From contig CACZOH010000236.1 of the NCBI GenBank assembly GCA_902782785.1, positions 1-7,878 of the forward strand: DNA of 7,878 nucleotides, read 5' to 3'. This stretch comes from an uncultured Ruminococcus sp. GTDB taxonomy: Bacteria > Bacillota > Clostridia > Oscillospirales > CAG-272. Positions within the stretch are counted from its first letter, which is position 1. Each line of letters opens with the position of its first letter. The translations under genes were made by a program, and so were the position numbers. The notes under the pieces were generated by a model. That model did not search any database and was not told where the DNA came from. It saw only the letters and a list, made by a program, of their open reading frames with translations. Shown one piece after another: positions 1 through 6,316 of the stretch.

Positions 1-172
1 ACGTTTCGTTTCCTTTGACTTCCGTTATCTCTTTATCCCATCCGGAGAAGCTGTAAGTATACGTCTCATCTTCTTCTCTTTCGGGATTGTCGGGTACTGT
101 CACCTCGTCGCCGTAATGATAAGTATTTTCACTTAATACCGTTCCGTCGTAGTCCTTGAATACTACCGTATA
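1..172 (-). repeat. B-repeat 2 inside the CAP protein, cut by the window edge
   Basis: Residues 678-734 begin YTVVFKDYDG and end in FSGWDKEITEVKGNET at the edge. The order and spacing of conserved positions match unit 1: the opening aromatic/hydrophobic strand, the G-D-x-V-T-x-P turn and the F-x-G-W strand. Further copies probably follow outside the window. Confidence 0.8.
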
Positions 173-2203
173 GTCGATATATTCGCTTTTTTCGCCGCTG
201 TAGGTCGTTCCGTCAAGCGTTACCTTTGCGGTATACGTGATAACTCCGTCTTTTTCCGTCTTTGCAACGTCCGCTTTTACCGTATCCGTCTTTTCGCATT
301 TATCGCACTTTCGGTTTGCGTAAGCCTCGTTTCCGTTCCACGTGAAGTCCGTGAACTTAAAACTGTGACCTGACGCGGGTATCGTTTCCTCATACGTCTG
401 CTTTGAGAAAGCCGTATTCACGAATATTGCGGTATACGTCGTTTTGCCGTCGTTCTCGCAGCCGGCGCCCGTTGTATTTACGGTCGCGGCTGCCGTTTCG
501 GTCTGCGTTATCGTACCGTCGTTTTTGCTTGTGCGTTTCGCCGTAACGCTTGTATTATCCGCGCTCCACTCGTACGTCGGTTCGTTCCATTCGTGCGCTC
601 TCGCTTCAAATACGGCGGTATATTCGGCGTTGCCGGAAACGGCCGTTATTTCCGGCGTCCATCCGGTGAAAACGTAATAATAAGTCTGATCTGACGGCTT
701 TGACGGCTGATCCGGCTCCGTTACCGTGTCGCCCGCGTTATACTGTACGGATGATATTTCCGCTCCGTCCCAGTTGAGGAAGCTTACGGTATAAACCGTA
801 TTCACGCTTTTGATCTCTACGGTAAGCGGTACTTTCAGATTTCCGTTTTCATAAACGTACAGATATATTTCAGCCGTACCGCCGGCTTTTCCTTTTATAT
901 AAAGGCGCCCGTTTTCCGTGTACGTCTCGGCTATGACCGCGCCGCTTTCGTCTTTTATTTCGCTTTCCGCAAACGGTTTGAGATCGGCTTTTCCCCAGCT
1001 TGGTATGGCTCCGTTCGGTATAAAGACAGACGGTATTTCAGCGTCCTCTCCGACGTTGAGCGAGACCGACGGCGAGGTCGCCGATACGCTTTCAAGCGTT
1101 GATCTGCAGATTTCGACCGGGTGAGTTCTGAATTCGTTTTCCGTTCTCTTTTCGACGTCGCCGTCGTTCCCGACGCCGAAAAGCTGTACCCAGTATTTTA
1201 CGCCGTGGCTCTCAAAAGCGCCTATGCCTATGCTTCCCGACGACGTGTTGAGTATGTTTGCGTTGTGTCCCGGCGAGTTGATCCAAGCCTCTATGACGGC
1301 GGCGCCGCTGTTCTGTCCCGCGGCGATGTTTTCCGCGTTAAGATAACCCGCGGTATATATCCCGTTTTCGTCAACGGAAAAACAGGTCTCCCCGTTCGGT
1401 CTCGTATGGCTGTAAAACACCGCGCATTCCGCGGCGCGCTGCATCGCAAGCTCCGTGAGGCTCCTGCTCAGCGAGAGCGGTCCCAGACCGTTGTTTGCTC
1501 TGTGCCCGTTCACTCTGTTGTAAATATCGGCAAGCTGATCGTATAATTCATCGCCCTGCACGTTTATGTCTACGACGTAAGAATCCTCGTCATACGGAAT
1601 CCCGTCAGCCGCGGAAGCGATGCTGTTCTGCAAAGCGGATAAACTGACCGAGCCGAAAGATTTGTAAAGTATCGTCGGAGCGCCTCCCTGTTCTCCGATA
1701 ACAAGAACGAGAGGAGGAGTAATGGAGCCGTTGACTCCTATATTGCTGCAGTAGCTCCATACGATATTCGTATTGTAATACAGATCGACGTTTTCCGTCT
1801 TATCGCCGAGACAGCGGCTTATGAACTCCTCTGTAGTTTTTTTTGACGCGCCGGTCGATTCAGCGGCGATTATTTTTACTTTCTCGTTTTCCGTCAGACC
1901 TTTTTCTGAAAGAAACTGAAGTACGGAAAAGCCCGAATATCTGTCGTCGTATCCGCTGAAAAGCGAAACGAAGACTGCCGCGCCGTTTTCCGGCACCTCG
2001 TACGAGAACGTCTTATTAACGTCCGTTTTCAGATCGGTCACGTATACGCCGGATCCGTTTACGGCGTCTTTTATACCGCACGGATCAAGCGTGGGATATC
2101 CCGCGGCGTCTGCGCGCAGAGCAAGGCACGCAGAGGCGGCAGGGATCAGAAGAACCGTCAGAATGATGATCACGAGTCTTTTCATATCCGATATTTTTTT
2201 CAT
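1..2203 (-). CDS. Secreted multidomain CAP/SCP-domain protein with Listeria-Bacteroides-type repeats (3' end beyond window)
   Basis: The frame is open from ATG at 2203 to the left edge (734 codons, no stop), so the C-terminus and any cell-wall anchor are missing. AGGAAAGG lies about 7 nt upstream and fixes the start. Residues 1-34 are a signal peptide (KK..KR, hydrophobic core, ADA-A cleavage). Residues about 60-205 look thioredoxin-like: a beta strand at 74-84, and ITPPLVLVIG (161-170) like the cis-Pro strand, but no CXXC. Residues about 220-343 are a CAP domain (PR-1/SCP superfamily). The usual cavity tetrad is present: His266, Glu291, Glu305 and His313, with the signature WINSPGHNANIL. Residues about 375-468 look Ig-like. 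Beta-grasp repeats occupy 471-535 and 678 to the edge. The region between (536-677) resembles degenerate 'HEW...GHSF...CDKC' repeats of gut Firmicutes surface proteins. Known CAP proteins are extracellular and their biochemical role varies. The CAP call is firm, the thioredoxin-like call is inference. Confidence 0.9.
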   Translation of the reverse strand, partial: MKKISDMKRLVIIILTVLLIPAASACLALRADAAGYPTLDPCGIKDAVNGSGVYVTDLKTDVNKTFSYEVPENGAAVFVSLFSGYDDRYSGFSVLQFLSEKGLTENEKVKIIAAESTGASKKTTEEFISRCLGDKTENVDLYYNTNIVWSYCSNIGVNGSITPPLVLVIGEQGGAPTILYKSFGSVSLSALQNSIASAADGIPYDEDSYVVDINVQGDELYDQLADIYNRVNGHRANNGLGPLSLSRSLTELAMQRAAECAVFYSHTRPNGETCFSVDENGIYTAGYLNAENIAAGQNSGAAVIEAWINSPGHNANILNTSSGSIGIGAFESHGVKYWVQLFGVGNDGDVEKRTENEFRTHPVEICRSTLESVSATSPSVSLNVGEDAEIPSVFIPNGAIPSWGKADLKPFAESEIKDESGAVIAETYTENGRLYIKGKAGGTAEIYLYVYENGNLKVPLTVEIKSVNTVYTVSFLNWDGAEISSVQYNAGDTVTEPDQPSKPSDQTYYYVFTGWTPEITAVSGNAEYTAVFEARAHEWNEPTYEWSADNTSVTAKRTSKNDGTITQTETAAATVNTTGAGCENDGKTTYTAIFVNTAFSKQTYEETIPASGHSFKFTDFTWNGNEAYANRKCDKCEKTDTVKADVAKTEKDGVITYTAKVTLDGTTYSGEKSEYIDYTVVFKDYDGTVLSENTYHYGDEVTVPDNPEREEDETYTYSFSGWDKEITEVKGNET
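599..793 (-). repeat. B-repeat 1 (Listeria-Bacteroides/Flg_new-like beta-grasp unit) inside the CAP protein
   Basis: Residues 471-535 of the CAP protein begin YTVSFLNWDG and continue through AGDTVTEPDQP and FTGWTPEITAVSGNAEYTAVF. This is the typical pattern of the repeat family found in Listeria internalin B repeats and many gut surface proteins. It aligns with the second unit at the left edge (YTVVFKDYDG, GDEVTVPDNP, FSGWDKEITEVKGN). Such units usually act as extended spacer or adhesion modules on the cell surface. Confidence 0.85.
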
Positions 2204-2227
2204 TTTACGACCTTTCCTGAACCTGAT

Positions 2228-2241
2228 CAAACGATCGTTTG
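2228..2241. promoter_or_regulatory. Perfect 14-bp palindrome upstream of the CAP gene (candidate operator)
   Basis: CAAACGATCGTTTG reads the same on both strands. It lies 25 bp upstream of the CAP start codon and just beyond its ribosome binding site, in the gap between the two minus-strand genes. As RNA it could form only a 5-bp stem, so a DNA site for a dimeric regulator is the more natural reading. No regulator for it is identifiable, and chance is possible. Confidence 0.35.
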
Positions 2242-2317
2242 CTGAGTGAAACAGCTCCGTCTTAAAAACTTTTGATTGAGATGAACTCTTTGCGTATCAA
2301 ACAAGTAAAATCAAACC

Positions 2318-2335
2318 GTAAAACGAGCGTTTTAC
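2318..2335. other. Perfect inverted repeat between the PAS gene and the CAP gene
   Basis: GTAAAACG-AG-CGTTTTAC is an 8-bp perfect inverted repeat around a 2-bp centre. It starts 33 bp past the stop codon of the PAS/kinase-like gene. Read on the minus strand it is followed by GGTTTGATTTTA, so it could be a weak intrinsic terminator. However, the arms are AT-rich, the loop would consume the CG pairs, and the T-run is interrupted. A protein-binding operator for the CAP gene is equally possible. Confidence 0.35.
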
Positions 2336-2368
2336 CGTCAATGCACCGGCGTGACGGGTATAGAGGCG

Positions 2369-3370
2369 TTATTTTGCCGTTGCTCTTTCCGCGGCGATCC
2401 TTGACGCGGTCAGAAGGTCCGCGCCGAAGGCCCTTAAGTAATTGCCCTTTTCCGCCGGGACGGTGACCGTTATCGTTTCCACCGCATCATCATATTTTAT
2501 GTCAACACAGCCGTTTATGCGCTCGGTCAGTGAATTTATCAGATAAAGATCCTCCGCCTCCCTGCCGAGCACGTAATATATCGCGTCCTCCGCGTCGTCC
2601 GTTTTGCGCATTGCGGATATGAGTTTGTTTTTAGGTCTGAACTCAAACGTTACGCTCGTCTTTTTCTCTTCCCTGTCTTCATTGACCGTTACCCCGCAGT
2701 ATCCGTTCTGCGCCAGCTTCTCGCACAGATCGAACGCCGTGACTATGACAACACACAAAACGTTATTCATCATCATGATATCTTCGTTTGTGAAGACGCC
2801 GTATCTTTTTCTGTCCTCTCCGCCGTATTTGAGAAAGCAGTAATATGAAAACACGGTGCAGAGCAGCTCCTTTACGTTGACAGCCGCCGAAACAACGTTT
2901 CCCGCAAGCGCAGTGATAAGCCTCATATTCGCCTGATATCTGTCGTAGAGCTTTGTATACGTCTGCTTCGCTTTTGACGGCAGACCTTCGCCGTTCAGCT
3001 CTCCCATGCATTTAAGAAGCACCGCGGTCTTCATTGAAAGATAATACTCGCCGTCGCTGTTTCCTTCTTTTTTCGGCGCCGCAAGCGTGAAAACGCATTC
3101 ACGCTGAAATCCCATCGTAACGGGACAGAACGCGCATAAAAGCCGCTCTCCTCCCACCTTTATGAGCGCTGACGACGGGTAACGCGACCTTAAAAGCTCC
3201 TTTTGATTATAGATCTCTGCAAAATCCCCGAAGGGACGTCCGTTTTCCATCCCCTTGAAGATCTCTTTTGCCGCGTCGTTGAAAAACGTGACGGTAAATT
3301 CCTCATCCGTTATTACCGTCGGATAAGCGTCCGTCCTGTTTACGCTTGCTATAACGTCTGTCAGCTTCAT
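2369..3370 (-). CDS. PAS domain protein with degenerate histidine-kinase-like C-terminus
   Basis: The 333-residue product has no signal peptide or clear membrane span and is predicted cytoplasmic. Residues about 15-100 look like a PAS sensor domain (YPTVITDEEFTVTFFNDAAKEIF). Residues about 105-160 are helical, at the position of a DHp dimerisation domain. No H-E or H-D box is present: the helix reads LSMKTAVLLKCMGEL. Residues about 165-305 resemble a worn HATPase domain, best seen in EDLYLINSLTERINGCVDIKY...ETITVTVP. An N-box and glycine-rich ATP lid are not recognisable. The product is probably a signalling protein that binds a ligand or partner rather than an active kinase. ATG at 3370 is preferred: AAGGA lies 10 nt before it, but only 4 nt before the in-frame TTG at 3376. 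The gene is divergent from the GH123-like operon, and the CAP gene follows it on the same strand after 165 bp. Confidence 0.7.
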   Translation of the reverse strand: MKLTDVIASVNRTDAYPTVITDEEFTVTFFNDAAKEIFKGMENGRPFGDFAEIYNQKELLRSRYPSSALIKVGGERLLCAFCPVTMGFQRECVFTLAAPKKEGNSDGEYYLSMKTAVLLKCMGELNGEGLPSKAKQTYTKLYDRYQANMRLITALAGNVVSAAVNVKELLCTVFSYYCFLKYGGEDRKRYGVFTNEDIMMMNNVLCVVIVTAFDLCEKLAQNGYCGVTVNEDREEKKTSVTFEFRPKNKLISAMRKTDDAEDAIYYVLGREAEDLYLINSLTERINGCVDIKYDDAVETITVTVPAEKGNYLRAFGADLLTASRIAAERATAK

Positions 3371-3486
3371 TATCAAACCGTCCTTGACCGGCTTTTGCCG
3401 GAATGAAATAAGCCCGAAAGACCGGAAAGTTTTCGGACGATACGGAAAACGCCGGTCGACGCCGCGCGGTCATCCGTCTTTGTCCG
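3371..3486 (-). other. Structured 5' leader of the PAS/kinase-like gene
   Basis: Transcription from the minus-strand promoter would give a leader of about 115 nt. It contains two hairpins. The first has outer stem GACCGG (3457-3452) with CCGGTC (3425-3420) and inner stem GTTTTC (3450-3445) with GAAAAC (3434-3429), enclosing a 10-nt loop. The second is CCGGC-AAAA-GCCGG (3401-3388), ending a few bases before the AAGGA ribosome binding site. The arrangement could control translation start or be a cis-regulatory RNA. It does not match any riboswitch consensus I know. Confidence 0.35.
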
Positions 3487-3492
3487 TAATAA

Positions 3493-3501
3493 ATTATAAC
3501 A
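3493..3501 (-). promoter_or_regulatory. Extended -10 promoter for the PAS/kinase-like gene
   Basis: On the minus strand TGTTATAAT gives a perfect TATAAT hexamer (3498-3493) preceded by TG one base upstream (3501-3500), the extended -10 element. No good -35 box stands 17 bp upstream, which is tolerated for extended -10 promoters. The expected start of transcription is near 3486. Confidence 0.6.
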
Positions 3502-3552
3502 AAGCGGTCCGCAATTATCTTCATAAATTTATATAGAATTAAATAAAACTAC

Positions 3553-3581
3553 TTGAACAATAAATAAACAAATGTTATAAT
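3553..3581 (+). promoter_or_regulatory. Sigma-A-type promoter of the GH123-like operon
   Basis: TTGAAC (3553-3558) and a perfect TATAAT (3576-3581) are separated by exactly 17 bp. TG at 3573-3574 adds an extended -10 element. The region is strongly AT-rich. Transcription would start near 3588, giving a leader of about 28 nt to the ATG at 3616. ATCAAACCGT overlaps the last two bases of the -10 box, so a regulator bound there could block RNA polymerase. Confidence 0.85.
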
Positions 3582-3615
3582 CAAACCGTAAATCACATTA
3601 AAAGCGGGATTTTTT

Positions 3616-5616
3616 ATGAAAAAACTGATTGCTTTACTTATTTTATCATGCACCGTGTTCTGCCTCGCGGCGGGCGTATTCGCGGCTGACGCTCATTCTC
3701 TTTCGGATAGCGACCGGAAACGCGCGGAGGAGCTTATAGCCTCCGCTCAGGCGCACGCGCCCGAGGTATCGAACGAAGCGGTAAAAGCCGCTCACGAGGA
3801 TGAAAGCGTTTCGATGTGGTTCGACCACTCGTACGTCAAAACGCCCGCGGAGACGGTGACGTCTAACGGCAGAAACACTTATCAGGTCAGCCTTGCAAAA
3901 AACGAGACAGAATGCTTCTGGCTCCTGCTCGCTCCGCAGAACGACGTGACGGTAACGGTCAAGGTCTCCGATTTTACAAACGGCGGGACCTCGCTTGCGC
4001 CGCGCCTTTACTACGGATATTATTTTGAGGACGTTGAAGGACAGACGGTCCTCGATCCGATACCGCCGCTCGACGGTCCGCTTGAGCTCAGGGGCGGCAA
4101 AAGCCAGGCCGTGCTCATAAAGATAAAGACCGGTAAGGAAACGCCCGCCGGGCAGTATTCCGCCGTCGTTTCCGTATATGACAACGACAACAATGAGATC
4201 AAAAAAGCGAACGTGTACGCGTACGTTTGGGACTTTGCTCTGCCCGACGCTTCCGCGGTAAAGACGCTCGCCGACCTCGGGTGGTGGGCGATTTACGCCG
4301 CCGACCCCGAGCTGTACTCGGGCGACGACGGAAAGGCGTATCAATTCTATTACGACACCCTGCTTGAAAACAAGGTGAACGCGTACAGTATGCCGTACAT
4401 AATGGACGGCGATTACGGCAGTCTTGAGGGCGAGGAGCTTGAGACGGTAAGAGCTTATCTCGACGATCCCGCGGTGCAGGCGTTCAATCCGCTCGGCTGG
4501 AAGACCGCTCTTTCGGCGGAGGGGATACAGGCGGCTTACGATTTTCTTTCCGAAAAGCCCGAATGGCTTGAAAAAGCGTACTTCTACCCCGACGGCAACG
4601 ACGAGCCGATGACGCTCGCTCAGCTAAACAGCGTCATAAGCAACGCAAATCTGATAAAAAGCGTCTGGGGAGAAAAATACAAGCTGATAATCCCGATGCA
4701 CTGGAACACTCAGCTTGACAAAAAGACGCGCGCGGACCATTTTGAATATCTCAAGGATTACGTGACGGTATGGTGTCCGCACACGTTCTTCTTCAACACT
4801 TACGCGGACAAAAAGGCAAACGACGCGCTGACCTACAGGTGCGTCAAAACAACGGAAAACAAATTCGGCACGTTTCCCGAAAGGATGGCGAGGGAACAGG
4901 CCGAGGGCGACGAGGTATGGTGGTACGTGACGCGCTTCCCGCACACGCCCGAGATAGCCCTCTCGATAGACGATCCCGAGGTCGATCACCGCATACTTTT
5001 CTGGCAGCAGAAACTGTATAACGTAGACGGTTTCCTGTACTACGCCGTAAACGACTGGTACGGCGCCGGCTCGTCTCAGCACAACTGGGGCTGGGATAAG
5101 AAGTACGAAAAGGACACGGCTCCGATCAACCCGTTCACGTTCTACGGCAACGGCGTGCTTCTTTACCACGGCGGTTTTGTTGGGCGTCTGCACGAATGCG
5201 TTGAATCCGTGCGTCTCGAATCCATACGCGACGGCATAGAGGATTACGACTACTTCAACCTGATCGACAAAAAATACGGCGAGGGAACGAGCACGCTTCT
5301 GATAAAGCAGATAACAACGTCTCTCGGCGAATACAGCTCGGACGCGGAGCTTTTCAACAAAATAAGGCTCGCCGCGGGCGATCTCATAGCGCCCGATATA
5401 AAGAACGAGCCGGAGGAAACGGAAACGGATAAGGCGGCGGAAACCGAAAAAGAAACGGATAAGGAAACGGAGAAAGCCGCCGAGACCGGGTCCGGAAAAC
5501 CGGATAAAGGCGGATTTATGTCTTTATGGTATCTTCCGCTGATCGTTATGGGCGTCGCTGTCGCCGCCGTGATAATCGTAAGAGTAATAATAATGCGGAA
5601 TATATTGAAAAAGTAA
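3616..5616 (+). CDS. Membrane-anchored GH123/DUF4091-like glycoside hydrolase
   Basis: The 666-residue product has a signal peptide (residues 1-23, cleavage after VFA). A beta-sandwich region follows (about 50-205, like the GH123 N-terminal domain), then a catalytic region (about 206-585) with hallmarks of the GH123 catalytic domain (formerly DUF4091). These are YFYPDGNDEP with the adjacent pair Asp329-Glu330, DGFLYYAVNDWYG (471-483) and RLESIRDGIEDYDYF (533-547). In GH123 beta-N-acetylgalactosaminidases an Asp-Glu pair performs substrate-assisted cleavage of 2-acetamido sugars. Many DUF4091 relatives are untested, so the substrate is uncertain. Residues about 600-632 form a Glu/Thr/Lys stalk with repeated ETDK/ETEK units, followed by a transmembrane helix (about 638-657) and a short basic tail, so the enzyme should be displayed outside the cell. 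The ribosome binding site is weak (GCGGGA). This is the first gene of the operon. Confidence 0.85.
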   Translation: MKKLIALLILSCTVFCLAAGVFAADAHSLSDSDRKRAEELIASAQAHAPEVSNEAVKAAHEDESVSMWFDHSYVKTPAETVTSNGRNTYQVSLAKNETECFWLLLAPQNDVTVTVKVSDFTNGGTSLAPRLYYGYYFEDVEGQTVLDPIPPLDGPLELRGGKSQAVLIKIKTGKETPAGQYSAVVSVYDNDNNEIKKANVYAYVWDFALPDASAVKTLADLGWWAIYAADPELYSGDDGKAYQFYYDTLLENKVNAYSMPYIMDGDYGSLEGEELETVRAYLDDPAVQAFNPLGWKTALSAEGIQAAYDFLSEKPEWLEKAYFYPDGNDEPMTLAQLNSVISNANLIKSVWGEKYKLIIPMHWNTQLDKKTRADHFEYLKDYVTVWCPHTFFFNTYADKKANDALTYRCVKTTENKFGTFPERMAREQAEGDEVWWYVTRFPHTPEIALSIDDPEVDHRILFWQQKLYNVDGFLYYAVNDWYGAGSSQHNWGWDKKYEKDTAPINPFTFYGNGVLLYHGGFVGRLHECVESVRLESIRDGIEDYDYFNLIDKKYGEGTSTLLIKQITTSLGEYSSDAELFNKIRLAAGDLIAPDIKNEPEETETDKAAETEKETDKETEKAAETGSGKPDKGGFMSLWYLPLIVMGVAVAAVIIVRVIIMRNILKK

Positions 5617-5617
5617 A

Positions 5618-6310
5618 ATGAAGATACTTATACTTAACGGAAGCCCGAAATGCGAAAAGAGCGGTACGCTGAAAATGTCAAATGCGTTCGCGCGCGGGAT
5701 CGCCTCCGTCACGGGCGGTGAAATAAGCGTGATACACGCGGCGGAAAAGCGCATAGAATACTGCAGCGGCTGTTTCATCTGCAAAAAAACGGGCGAGTGC
5801 GTATTGGAAGACGATATGGGGGATATACTCGATCAGATAAAGCAGAGCGATTTTGTCATATTCGGCTTTCCGCTTTACTGCCACAGTATGCCCGCGGCGC
5901 TCAAGGTAATAGTTGAACGCACGATGCCGCTTACCGCCGAAAAGATAGTAAAAGGCGAAGACGGCAAATATCACCACGCCGAAAGAGAGGGCGCGAAAAA
6001 ACAGCGCTTCGTTATGATCTGCGGCAGCGGTTATCCCGGAAGCCGTGAGGATTTCATAAACACGGAAAAGACTTTCAGGCGGTCGTTTCCGCAGTGCGAC
6101 TGCGTCGTTACCGTTGAAGAAAGCCCGCTTTTCAGCATAAAGGAAGCGGAGGCGTTTTCGGGACCGCGCCTTTCCCTGCTCGAGGCGGCGGGCGCGGAAT
6201 ACGCGGAACACGGCGCAGTATCGGAGGCGACGGAAAAAGCGCTTGGCGTCCCGATGATACCTGAGGAAATATATATGAAATTCGCCAACGGCGAAAAAAC
6301 GGGAAGGTGA
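5618..6310 (+). CDS. Flavodoxin-fold NAD(P)H:FMN reductase family protein, iron-sulfur-flavoprotein-like
   Basis: The 230-residue cytoplasmic product begins MKILILNGSPKCEKSGT, the FMN phosphate-binding loop of the NADPH-dependent FMN reductase/flavodoxin-2 group. FGFPLYCHSMPAALKVIVER (82-101) is the second flavin-contacting segment. Cys49, Cys52, Cys55 and Cys61 form CX2CX2CX5C, within the CX2CX2CX4-7C pattern that holds a [4Fe-4S] cluster in archaeal and clostridial iron-sulfur flavoproteins. A C..C..C....C..DDM stretch is also common in family members with no shown cluster, so cluster binding is inference. Such proteins move electrons between ferredoxin-like partners, NAD(P)H and small acceptors. 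The ATG follows the upstream stop codon by one base and has no strong ribosome binding site, which suggests translational coupling to the GH123-like gene. Confidence 0.88.
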   Translation: MKILILNGSPKCEKSGTLKMSNAFARGIASVTGGEISVIHAAEKRIEYCSGCFICKKTGECVLEDDMGDILDQIKQSDFVIFGFPLYCHSMPAALKVIVERTMPLTAEKIVKGEDGKYHHAEREGAKKQRFVMICGSGYPGSREDFINTEKTFRRSFPQCDCVVTVEESPLFSIKEAEAFSGPRLSLLEAAGAEYAEHGAVSEATEKALGVPMIPEEIYMKFANGEKTGR

Positions 6311-6316
6311 GAAAAA

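Noticed and set aside
444..677. Plus-strand frame with a hydrophobic N-terminus
   Set aside because: It lies opposite the B-repeat region of the CAP protein. The apparent membrane segment is the reverse reading of Thr/Ala-rich codons.
1121..1546. 141-codon plus-strand frame
   Set aside because: It is antisense to the CAP domain, whose His/Glu residues and SPGHN signature prove the minus strand is coding.
2122..2137. Lipoprotein signal at Cys26 of the CAP protein
   Set aside because: The residues before the cysteine (AASAC) lack the usual Leu at -3, and a standard ADA-A signal peptidase site follows a few residues later.
2272..2466. Small plus-strand frame starting in the 2204-2368 gap
   Set aside because: It runs into the 3' end of the PAS/kinase-like gene in antisense, has no ribosome binding site, and its product is Arg-rich with no features.
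3371..3376. TTG start at 3376 for the PAS/kinase-like gene
   Set aside because: The AAGGA site is only 4 nt from this TTG but 10 nt from the ATG at 3370. ATG is the normal and better-spaced choice.
3381..3401. Guanidine-III riboswitch suggested by CCGGTCAAGGACGG
   Set aside because: The resemblance is limited to a few bases, the conserved pseudoknot elements are not present, and the downstream gene is not a guanidine exporter or related enzyme.
3646..4344. 232-codon minus-strand frame
   Set aside because: It is antisense to the GH123-like gene and no family features are visible. It arises from GC-skewed codon use.
4624..5193. 189-codon minus-strand frame
   Set aside because: It is antisense to the conserved catalytic part of the GH123-like gene and shows no recognisable domain.
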